This document shows positions 48,189 to 57,803 of a stretch of 64,000 bases of DNA, one piece after another. Numbering within the stretch: position 1 is the first letter of the stretch; each line of letters opens with the position of its first letter. The position numbers were made by a program, and so were the translations under genes. Below the pieces are notes generated by a model that did not search any database, was not told where the DNA came from, and was given only the letters and a program-made list of their open reading frames with translations. Origin of the DNA: Smittia aterrima. Taxonomy: Eukaryota > Arthropoda > Insecta > Diptera > Chironomidae. Location: assembly GCA_033063855.1 (NCBI GenBank), contig CP093829.1, forward strand, positions 15,469,537 through 15,533,536, written 5' to 3'.

Positions 48189-49185
48189 AGGGTTGATCGA
48201 CCCAATCTTCATCGATGAAATTTCATAAAAACTTGAATTACAGTCGATTGGGTGGGTGGATTTTGGAGAAATTTGTATGGGAATAGGGAAAAGTTGTAGG
48301 GGTTGGGATTTTTCACTTTTTGGGAGGGGTTGATTAGTGTAGGGGGAGTTATGGGTAAAAAACAAAATATCATCGATGAAATTTCATCGATGAAATTTCA
48401 TTGATGAAATTTCATTGATGATATTTGAAAAAAATTCAAAATCGTTGAAAAAAAATTTTTTTTTGGACAAACTTTTTAAAATCTTTTTAGATAAACAAGT
48501 GGCAGTAGCAGTTCGTAAAGAGTTGATAAAGGTAAATGTTTTAGGGACAAAATTAAAACAAATGCTGAAAGTTTATTAAAAAAAAATTTATTTGTCTGAA
48601 AATATAACGACTTTTTTGAATTTCTCCATCACTCAAATTTCATCGATGAAGATTGGGTCGATCAACCCTCATCAACTAAAGACTTTAGTTAGGGTTGATC
48701 GACCCAATCTTCATCGATGAAATTTGAGTGATGGAGAAATTCAAAAAAGTCGTTAAATTTTCAGACAAATAAATTTTTTTTTAATAAACTTTCAGCATTT
48801 GTTTTAATTTTGTCCCTAAAACATTTACCTTTATCAACTCTTTACGAACTGCTACTGCCACTTGTTTATCTAAAAAGATTTTAAAAAGTTTGTCCAAAAA
48901 AAAATTTTTTTTCAACGATTTTGAATTTTTTTCAAATATCATCAATGAAATTTCATCAATGAAATTTCATCGATGATATTTTGTTTTTTACCCATAACTC
49001 CCCCTACACTAATCAACCCCTCCCAAAAAGTGAAAAATCCCAACCCCTACAACTTTTCCCTATTCCCATACAAATTTCTCCAAAATCCACCCACCCAATC
49101 GACTGTAATTCAAGTTTTTATGAAATTTCATCGATGAAAATTCATCGATGAAATTTCATCGATGAAGATTGGGTCGATCAACCCT
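48189..49185. mobile_element. 1-kb palindromic insertion (two MITE-like arms head to head)
   Basis: Arms 48189-48669 and 48691-49185 are inverted copies of each other around a 21-bp spacer that is itself palindromic (CTAAAGACTTTAG). Each arm begins and ends with the same inverted repeat, starting AGGGTTGATCGACCC and continuing about 35 bp, so each arm looks like a complete small MITE. The pair is flanked by TA on both sides (48187-48188 and 49186-49187), suggesting TA-target insertion of the Tc1/mariner type. There is no open frame. The arms differ by one visible substitution and by copy number of a 14-bp unit. It lies inside the hAT element and so is younger. Confidence 0.85.
48371..48426. 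repeat. 14-bp tandem repeat within left arm
   Basis: Four near-identical units of CATCGATGAAATTT (two carry CATTGATG). The right arm has three units at the matching place (about 48941-48980). The outer end of the right arm has two units more than the outer end of the left arm (about 49120-49165). The unit contains the palindromes ATCGAT and GAAATTTC. Confidence 0.85.
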
Positions 49186-49632
49186 TATGTGGCTACAAAT
49201 TCGAATTTTTTTTTGCTGAATTCGGACTTCAGATTCTCACTTCAAACTTTTTAGAAGTTGTTCTTCAGATTCAGCTTCTGGGCAAAATTCAAGAGTCAAC
49301 GTCGTCCTCATCAGAACAAAAAAAAAACTAAATCTGTATGAAAATATGTAATTGCTGTATTGTAAACTGGTTAACGAAAATTCTTTGTTAACTCGCTCCA
49401 AAATGCTTGCTTTTCAATTAATAATTTTTAGTATGAGGTTGCGAATCCAGTCGTTGGGAATTTTAGTTCATTTTTTTTAGACTTTTACTATGGGCTGTAA
49501 CATGAAAACGTCGAATAACGATAATTTTCATTTAAATATCGCTGCTTTTTCGGTTTTTTAAAAATATAGCGATTTATAGCGATTTTCGACCAAAATCTCA
49601 GTGTTTTTCGTCAACTGCTGATGGACACCCTA

Positions 49633-49640
49633 ATTTTGGC
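49633..49640. repeat. 8-bp target-site duplication, right
   Basis: ATTTTGGC, an exact copy of 47993-48000. Confidence 0.85.
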
Positions 49641-51702
49641 AGAGGTGAGTCTGCCAGAAAAGAGAATTTTTAATTGACACAAAGTGCACATAATAATATT
49701 GAGCCCATCAAAGATTTATGAGATAATTTAGATTGAGCCGAGCTTCGCCATTTGCCGGAAGCTTAAATTGAATACATGGAAAAGTCATTAAGAATTGTTT
49801 GCTCTTTGAGACATTTGAAAGCTTCTTTATTTTTCCCTTTTTCTCTTATCGTTTGACAGAAGGCAATGGTTCATTCACGAGCTCTTTTTGTGTCGTGAAA
49901 GTTCATTGAAAAGCGGAAAATTAAAAGACGAAAAGGGAATCTCCACTTACTCCCTCTTTTCTTTGTAAAGCCTTTAATGGCTCGAGAGGGATTTACGAAA
50001 AGTTCGAATGTGATGAAGAAAAAACTGATTCAATCGTTCTAATCGATAAATAATTTTCTCTCGAGTGATTACATGAGATGATCTGATAGTTGAATGGGAA
50101 ATATTAAATAGGCTTCGATTTTTAAAATTATCTGAAAACGTGTCGTACGAATCTCGAGAAGTTTAAATGCGATTTCAACTCAAACTTATGAAATGTGTGG
50201 AATGTGTCGAGCTTGAAATGACTGAGCCATACCGTCTCGTGTGGGCAAGCAGCGATGCGCCTGTGTTGTACATATTGTTTTATTTATTCATACAAATGTG
50301 CAATGTAACAACTGAGAGACAAGGTATTTGTGTTGTCGAAGAGCGGATTCAGGGTCAAATTAAAATTTTATTGTAATTAACTTCAATCCGACTCTTCTCT
50401 CGCTGTTTGTATGGCAAATGCTTTCAAGCATTTCACTCTGGAGTGACTCAGCCATGCGATTCACTCTTTTTTTTTCTTCAGATGATTCGCATTTTGTTTA
50501 CGTAATTCACTCGACATTTAACAGCGATACACTCAAAATAAAACTTCATTAGCACGACCGGTTCTGTTAATTATTCAGCGAGAAAATCTCATCGGAGAAA
50601 TAAAATTCTTGCAACGAAAAAACTTTTCTTGTTACTCTCACGCGAATCGGGAATGAAAGTTCATTCAAATCTGACATTTCGAAGGAGAAAAGAGAAGCTT
50701 CTTCTTCCATATACTAAATAGGTTACAACACGAAAGCTTTAAGCTACTCTCATCTTCTCTCACTCCGACAATGATTTTCCTCCATAGAAAATTACAAAGA
50801 AAAAAAAATTTAAGTTCACGAGTAACTTTTAGCTGAGCAAATATTTTTCGGATCGAAAGGAATTTCTTCCCCTTTGTTCGGATATTTTCACAAGCATATC
50901 TCTGACTTTTTTCTCCAGAATTTAATTAATCCGCGTACGAGATTCTCATCATAACTTACATTTTTCCTCGTCGTTCGAACTGAAATTACTTTTTTTCTTG
51001 GTTTTTTATCCTCTTTACGTCAAATGTGAACTTTTTCTTGCTCGGAATTACTTTTCCTCACTAATTTTCTTTCTTTTCGTGATTATTGATTATCGAAAAG
51101 TCTTCAAAATGTTTCAAATATGTTGCAATGGTCGCAAGAATTAAACAACAATGATCATTCTTTCGTGGTTCCGTGTCGATTCTCATTAAACTTTTTTTTC
51201 TCTTAAAAATTGCTTAAGACACATGAACAAACAAAAATTCAACACAACTCTTTGATGAACACTTAAAAACTAAAAGCTGAAATCGACGAATACCAGAAAC
51301 ACGGAGCGTCGTGTTGTACAAAATAAAATTTGTGAAAAAATGTTTGTAAAACTTTGCCTGAGTCGTCGAAAATTGAGAAGAGAGAATTGTGAAAACTCTA
51401 ACAAAATTTGTGTCTGGCAATCCTCGCATGCGCAATTGAGAATTAGCGTTTGTGTATTAGTGTTACATTGATCAAAGAAGCTTTAAGTGTCAGCTCTGAA
51501 CAGAGATTCGAAAGTTATTCGTTAAAAATTGAAAAGCTTTCGATGTTTTCTGACAATAAAAGAAATTTAATGAAAATCTGAATTGAAAAAAGTTTTACAG
51601 TGTATTTGAAAATTTTATGGATCATTCGGATGAATATTAATATTTAGATTATAATGTTGAGAGGTTCTGACAAGACCGAGTTGAATATGAAACATTCACA
51701 CT
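49641..51702. other. 2 kb without a visible gene
   Basis: AT-rich, with homopolymer runs. Open frames of 65-75 codons (50167-50376 plus; 51214-51435 minus) resemble no family. No feature is supported. Confidence 0.4.
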
Positions 51703-51819
51703 CTACCGAAATAGGAAAAACATATTTCACCCGCGCTGGGATTCGAACCCAGGCCCTCCTGATTACCGGTCAGTTGCTCTTGCCACTAAGCTATCACGGT
51801 ATGTTTCCCATCTCGGCAG
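51703..51819 (-). repeat. Imperfect inverted repeat flanking a tRNA-like core
   Basis: On the minus strand the 5' flank CTGCCGAGATGGGAAACATA (51819-51800) pairs with the 3' flank beginning TATGTTTTTCC and ending TTTCGGTAG (51724-51703). Seventeen of 20 positions are Watson-Crick with a 2-nt bulge. The three exceptions would all be G-U pairs in minus-strand RNA. The core between them is the tRNA-like sequence. Confidence 0.7.
51728..51800 (-). pseudogene. tRNA-like sequence (tRNA-derived repeat or tRNA pseudogene)
   Basis: Read on minus: the A box TAGCTTAGTGG and the B box GGTTCGAATCC both fit RNA polymerase III consensus. The T arm CTGGG-TTCGAAT-CCCAG is perfect. An anticodon-like arm CTGA-CCGGTAA-TCAG would place GGT at 34-36 (Thr), but position 33 is C rather than U and the stem has only four pairs. 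The acceptor stem pairs only at its outer three positions. It is therefore unlikely to be a working tRNA. A tRNA-derived SINE-type repeat or pseudogene is more likely. Confidence 0.6.
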
Positions 51820-53140
51820 AATCGCTTCTTATACTTTCAACATATAACTTGACTTAAATAAGTTTTATTCGACAGAATTTTACAGAAAGATTTTATTTTT
51901 ATCTCTAAACGTTTGATTCCATTTCACAGCTTTCGTTGATACCATCATGTGTATCTCTCCATAGATTAAACAACGAGTTTGCTACGATGAAAAAATATCC
52001 AAGCACGATGCAAGCGGTAACTCCTCCGACAACTATTACAACAACTTCAATATCGATCAAAATTAAAAAAAAAAATTTGAATTGGTATAAAAATCAGTCA
52101 ACGGTCGGATATGAAAGAGATTTTGCTAGAAAATATGTTTTATCAAATATTTCTACTTCAATTGAATATTTTCTTACGTTTTTATTTCCTAAGAGGAACA
52201 ACCAAGTTAAATAAAGCAGTGAGACAGTACAAAAGAATGTGACCTAAGAAAACAAAAGTTAATAAACTCTTTACGCAAGCAAAAGCCGGGAATCCAGGCG
52301 TAACCAAGAGGTAGTGGCTTGTTGCATCTAGTCACGGTAAAAATTAGCAGATTCACGGACCAATTCAGCAACAAAATTGCATCAACTATGTTATTCGAGC
52401 CGATGACGTGGTCTAGTGAAAATTTACAAATAAATAATTCGAATTTCGGATGACACTAACCTCCAGTTTCTAGTTTGTGAATTCGCAAAATGTTTTAATT
52501 TTTATTAGAGTAAAAAATTAACTTAGCAAATTACTTTTTGGACTTTTTATTCACTTTTGCCCAGTTTCCCATAGACCACGATTATATTGAAATACGGCAG
52601 CCAAGCCGACAAAAAAACCACCATTCAATGTGTCACGTTTAGTTTATTTGCGGCGACCACGGAAGAGTTTAATTTTTTTAATTAATCGTTCCTTAGACAG
52701 AAGACTTCAAGCATTATTTTAAACTTTAGATCGCTAAATTGAAATTGACAAATTACGGCAGCTATTTCATGTAGCACTCTATTTTAAAAAATTCTAGCTG
52801 ATCTAATTTTGTAATCCAACTGAGAAATATTTCCAATTCAATCATCGGATCTTATCTCTGTGTAGCGCTAGAAATTTTATTCGAACTAATTACGTCAGTA
52901 ACGTGAAATGACTCATGAAAAATCATCGTTTTACCTCAAGGAACGCAAATGTAATGACAACTAATTAAAAGTTGAGATGATTCTCGTGATTTTGAAGGAA
53001 AAATCGAACGAACAAAATGCAAAGATCAAAAAATATTTCGCTCCTAAGTCTTTTTAAATTCTCATTCTCTGTTTTGATTTCGATTTTGATTAAACTCGCG
53101 ACTCTCAAAGTTCTCTTTGGTTTAATTTATTTTTTCTATT
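51820..53140. other. Upstream of the P450 array, no gene seen
   Basis: 1.3 kb with no recognised gene. A short open frame at 51936-52214 ends in a Lys/Asn-rich tail and is not convincing. Confidence 0.4.
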
Positions 53141-53222
53141 GAGCACTCTGCGCTCGCTCATTTAAACTTAGTTCTAACTAAGAAGCCGCGGTATCCACAC
53201 GTTAAAAGTTTAAATTTGAGTC
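53141..53222 (+). promoter_or_regulatory. Conserved upstream module, P450 copy 1
   Basis: The 80 bp before the start codon, beginning GAGCACTCTGCGCTCGCTCA and including TTTAAACTTAGTTCTAACT and TATCCACACGTTAAAAG, is almost identical before copies 1, 2 (55402-55483) and, with small insertions, 3 (57713-57803). TTTAAA could serve as a weak TATA. The block is the likely core promoter and leader, although recent duplication alone would also preserve it. Confidence 0.5.
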
Positions 53223-55038
53223 ATGCTTCAGTCGAAAGTCACAAAAATTATTTTTCAAGGTCACAGATTAGTGAACCAGCTTCGAGTTTACTCTGCAAAA
53301 GCAGCACAAGATGTGAAGTTTGAAGATGAATGGAATGCAGCCAAAGACTTCAGCAGCATCCCAGGAATGACAAAACTTCAGACTATCAGGAGTTTCTTGC
53401 CTGGAGGTTCGAATTTTTAAAAACTTTTTGGCAATTTTTGATTTTAGTTTCATTTCTTCAGGAAAATATCACAACATGCCATTGCTTGATATGCATAAGT
53501 CAATGAAAAGAGAATATGGAAACATCACAAAGCTACCCGGTTTGTTTGGGCGAGAAGATATGTGCATGGTTTATGATGTCGAAGATGTCGAGAAGATTTT
53601 TAGGTTCGAAGGTCAATTCCCGTTTCGTCGAGCTCTGGAAACTTTGGATTACTATCGAAAAAAGATTAGACCAGACATTTATGGCGAATATGGAAGTTTG
53701 ATATCTGAGTGAGTTCGAAATTCGATTAGATTTGAACACAACGAACTTAAAATTTCCTTAATGTATAGACAAAATGAAGAATGGTACAAGATGAGAACTT
53801 TGATTAATCCAGTAATGTTGAAACCGAAGATTGTCGAGCTTTATGTGCCTCAGGTCGATGATGTCGCCAAAGATTTGATTAAAACGATTGTCAAACAGCG
53901 AGATGCAAATAACGAAGTTCCAGCTAACTTTAGCGATACCTTGAACATGTGGAGTCTCGAGTCTATCACTTGCATTTCAATCAACCACCGATTGGGACTT
54001 TTAAACGATAATTATCGCGACGAAAACGCAGAAAAACTTATAAAGGTAAAACGGAATCAGCTGATAACGGGATAAGAGTTTGTTATGATTTAGGTTTTTA
54101 TTTTTAGTATATCAGAGAGTTCTTTGTATTGGGATACGAATTCGAAGTGTTGCCAACGGTTTGGAGGTATTACCACACGAAAGCTTTCAAGAATCTTCTT
54201 AAAGTTTATGATGGAATGACAAAGTAAGTTTTTAATTCAAATACTTTGATATGTTGTACAATACTTTGATTTGAAACTTTCTTAAATACTCGTTTTTTGC
54301 AGCATTATTTTGCATTACATCGACAAAGCAATTGAGGATCTCAAAACTCAGAAGACGACCAGCGATCGAGAGGAAAGTATTTTAGAAAAGCTTGTAAAAA
54401 TCAACAAGAACGTTGCTGTCGTGATGTGCGCTGACGCGATGCTCGCTGGAGTTGACACGACGTCTTCAGCAGTAGTTGGAGTTCTCTATTGTCTTGCTAA
54501 GAATCCTGATAAACAAGAAAAGCTCAGAGAAGAACTGAAAACGATTTTGCCAAACAAAGGTGATGCATTAACTAAAGAGAACATGAAGAACATGCCTTAC
54601 TTGAGAGCTGTGATCAAGGAAGGGATTCGATTGTTCCCACCAGCGGGTGGAAATGTTAGAAAGACAGGAAGTAATCTTGTTCTCTCTGGCTACAAAATTC
54701 CCAAAGGAACTGAAATCGCGATGGGTATGCAGTTGGCTCATTTGAATGGTGAAAACTTTGCAAAACCTGATGATTTCATCCCAGAGAGGTGGCTTAAAAG
54801 CAATACTGATCCTCAGTGTCCACATGCAAAAGATGCTCATCCATTTTCTTACCTCCCCTTTGGATTCGGCGCTAGAATGTGTCCAGGAAAACGTTTTGCC
54901 TATCTTGAGATCGAAGTTTTGGTCTCAAGAATCATTCGCGAATTCAAAATTGAATGGAATCATCCTGACCTGAAAATGAAAAGTGTTTTGGTTAACATTC
55001 CCGATAGCGAATTGAAATTTAAGTTCACTGATCTTTAA
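53223..55038 (+). CDS. Mitochondrial cytochrome P450, CYP12-like, copy 1
   Basis: Exons are 53223-53406, 53462-53708, 53769-54045, 54108-54223 and 54303-55038, giving 519 aa. The N-terminus (MLQSKVTKIIFQGHRLVNQL) is basic and amphipathic without a hydrophobic anchor, as in mitochondrial P450s, which take electrons from adrenodoxin. Visible P450 marks are the I-helix oxygen-binding AGVDTTSS, the K-helix ExxR in KEGIRLFP, the PERW segment and the heme loop FGFGARMCPGKR with its cysteine ligand. CYP12 enzymes in insects are linked to detoxification; the substrate is not predictable. AATAAA is at 55209-55214. Copy 1 lacks an intron that copies 2 and 4 have after the LLDMH segment. Confidence 0.95.
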
Positions 55039-55401
55039 TCAATCTTCCATTTGAAAAGTTGTTTGTTTTTGTACAAAGTTTTGTACAAAAGAAATATTTA
55101 TGTCGAGTCACAAGTCTCATCAGTGTGCTAAGATCAGTTTGGTAAATGTAAACATAACAATATTAGAGACGATTTTCTTATTTTTGAATCAAAACTTGAT
55201 AATTTATCAATAAAAAAGCTTTTATTTTCCTGAAGTTGAAGCAAAAATTTTCGGAACATCAAAATGATCAAAAAATATTTTACATCTAGTCATTTTAAAT
55301 TCTCTTTCTCTCTGTTTTGATTTTCATTCATATTTTCAACGATTCTGATTAAGCTCGCGAGTCGAGACTTTTCTGCTCTTTGCCTTTTTGATTTTTCTCT
55401 T

Positions 55402-55483
55402 GAGCACTCTGCGCTCGCTCATTTAAACTTAGTTCTAACTGAGGAGCCACGGTATCCACACGTTAAAAGTTTAAATTTGAATC
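55402..55483 (+). promoter_or_regulatory. Conserved upstream module, P450 copy 2
   Basis: Differs from the copy 1 module at only a few positions, for example GAGGAGCCACGG against GAAGCCGCGG. Same likely promoter and leader role. Confidence 0.5.
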
Positions 55484-57339
55484 ATGCTTCAGTCCAAGGG
55501 CACAAAAATTATTTTTCAAGGTCACAGATTAGTGAACCAGCTTAGAGTTTACTCTGCAAAAGCAGCACAAGATGTGAAGTTTGAAGATGAATGGAATGCA
55601 GCTAAAGACTTCAGCAGCATCCCAGGAATGACAAAACTTCAGACTATCAGGAGTTTCTTGCCTGGAGGTTCGAATTTTTAAAAGCTTTTTGAACATTTTA
55701 ATTTTAGTTTCATTTCTTCAGGAAAATATCACAACATGCCAATGCTTGAAATGAACCAGTGAGCATTGAAAGAATATATTTGTATTGAGCTAATTATTTT
55801 TAATCAAAAGTGCAATGAAACGAGAATATGGAAGCATCACAAAGATCCCTGGTTTATTCGGTCGAGTAGAAATGTGCATGGTTTATGATGTCGAAGACGT
55901 TGAGAAAATTTTTAGGTTCGAAGGTCATTTTCCATTTCGTCGAACTCTAGAAACTTTAGATTACTATCGAAAAAATGTCAGACCAGACATTTATGGCGAA
56001 TATGGAAGTTTGTTATCAGAGTGAGTTTAAGATTCGAATTTGACCAACGGACTAAAACTTTCTTTAAATCTTTAGACAAAATGAAGAATGGTACAAGATG
56101 AGAACTTTGATTAATCCAGTAATGTTGAAACCGAAGATTGTCGAGCTTTATGTGCCTCAGGTCGATGATGTCGCCAAAGATTTGATTAAAACGATTGTCA
56201 AACAGCGAGATGCAAATAACGAAGTTCCAGCTAACTTTAGCGATACCTTGAACATGTGGAGTCTCGAGTCTATCACTTGCATTTCAATCAACCACCGATT
56301 GGGACTTTTAAACGATAATTATCGCGACGAAAACGCAGAAAAACTCATCAAGGTAAAACGGAATCAGCTGATAACAGCGATAAGAGTTTGTTATGATTAA
56401 GGTTTTTATTTTTAGTATATTAGAGAGTTCTTTGTATTGGGCTTCGAGTTCGAAGTGTTGCCAACGGTTTGGAGGTATTACCACACGAAAGCTTTCAAGA
56501 ATCTTCTTAAAGTTTATGATGGAATGACAAAGTAAGTTTTTAATTCAAATACTTTGATATGTTATACAATACTTTGATTTTCTGAATTACTCGTTTTTTG
56601 CAGCATTATTTTACATTACATCGACAAAGCAATTGAGGATCTCAAAACTCAGAAGACGACCAGCGATCGAGAGGAAAGTATTTTAGAAAAGCTTGTAAAA
56701 ATCAACAAGAACGTTGCTGTCGTGATGTGCGCTGACGCGATGCTCGCTGGAGTTGACACGACGTCTTCAGCAACTGTTGGAGTTCTCTATTGTCTTGCTA
56801 AGAATCCTGATAAACAAGAAAAGCTCAGAGAAGAACTGAAAACGATTTTGCCAAACAAAGGTGACGCATTAACTAAAGAGAACATGAAGAACATGCCTTA
56901 CTTGAGAGCTGTGATCAAGGAAGGGATTCGATTGTTCCCACCAGCGGGTGGAAATTTAAGAAAGACCGGAAGTGATCTTGTTCTCTCTGGCTACAAAATT
57001 CCCAAAGGAACTGAAATCGCAATGGGTCTGCAGTTGGCTCAAGTGAATGGCGAGAATTTCGCGAAACCTGATGATTTCATCCCAGAGAGGTGGCTTAAAA
57101 GCAATACTGATCCTCAGTGTCCACATGCAAAAGATGCTCATCCATTTTCTTACCTCCCCTTTGGATTCGGCGCTAGAATGTGTCCAGGAAAACGTTTTGC
57201 CTATCTTGAGATCGAAGTTTTGGTCTCAAGAATCATTCGCGAATTCAAAATTGAATGGAATCATCCTGACCTGAAAATGAAAAGTGTTTTGGTTAACATT
57301 CCCGATAGCGAATTGAAATTTAAGTTCACTGATCTTTAA
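55484..57339 (+). CDS. Mitochondrial cytochrome P450, CYP12-like, copy 2
   Basis: Exons are 55484-55667, 55722-55758, 55811-56020, 56076-56352, 56416-56531 and 56604-57339, giving 519 aa, the same length as copy 1. The sequence is nearly identical to copy 1 over most of its length, including intron sequence, indicating recent duplication or gene conversion. Differences cluster in the first third (SITKIPGLFGRVEMC) and in substrate-region residues such as GLQLAQVNGE against GMQLAHLNGE. All catalytic motifs (AGVDTTSS, KEGIR, PERW, FGFGARMCPGKR) are intact. A 52-bp intron (55759-55810) absent from copy 1 splits MLEMN-HAMKREYG. AATAAA is at 57513-57518. Confidence 0.95.
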
Positions 57340-57803
57340 TCAATCTTCCATTTGAAAAGTTTTTTGTTTTTGTATAAAGTTTTGTACAAAAGAAATATTT
57401 ATGTCGAGTCACAAGTCTCATCAGTGTGCTAAGATCAGTTTGGTAAATGTAAACATAACAATATTAGATGACGATTTTCTTATTTTTGAATCAAGAGACT
57501 TGATAATTTATCAATAAAAAAGCTTTCGGTCATTTTCCATCGCTTGAAGCAAAAATTTTCGGAACATCAAAATGATCAAAAAATATTTTACATCTAGTCA
57601 TTTTAATATTCTACTTTCTCTCTGTTTTGATTTTCATTCATATTTTGCAACGATTCTGATTAAGCTCGCGAGTCGAGACTTTTCTGCTCTTTGCCTTTTT
57701 GATTTTTCTCTTGAGCACTCTGCGCTCGCTCATTTAAACTTAGTTCTAACTGAGGAGTCTCGCTACGGTATCCACACGGTTAAAAGTTTAAATCTTCAGA
57801 ATC

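Larger units (their letters stand above)
48001..49632. mobile_element. Non-autonomous hAT-type element (carries a nested insertion)
   Basis: The ends are perfect 12-bp inverted repeats (TAGGGTGTCCAT at 48001-48012; its complement at 49621-49632), flanked by an exact 8-bp duplication ATTTTGGC. An 8-bp duplication with TAGGGTGTCCA-like ends is diagnostic of the hAT superfamily. The element's own DNA is 48001-48188 plus 49186-49632, about 630 bp, and has no transposase frame. TATAGCGATTT-like motifs recur near both ends (for example about 48038-48048 and 49565-49585), as expected of subterminal transposase-binding repeats. The interior palindrome is a later insertion. Confidence 0.85.

Noticed and set aside
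48371..48426. CRISPR-like array
   Set aside because: Units are contiguous 14-mers without spacers, inside a eukaryotic transposon.
51728..51800. Functional tRNA-Thr (GGT anticodon)
   Set aside because: Position 33 is C, the anticodon stem is short, and four of seven acceptor pairs fail.
51654..51857. 67-codon frame through the tRNA-like sequence
   Set aside because: Its 'protein' is a translation of the tRNA-like arms; this is a common spurious prediction over tRNA-derived repeats.
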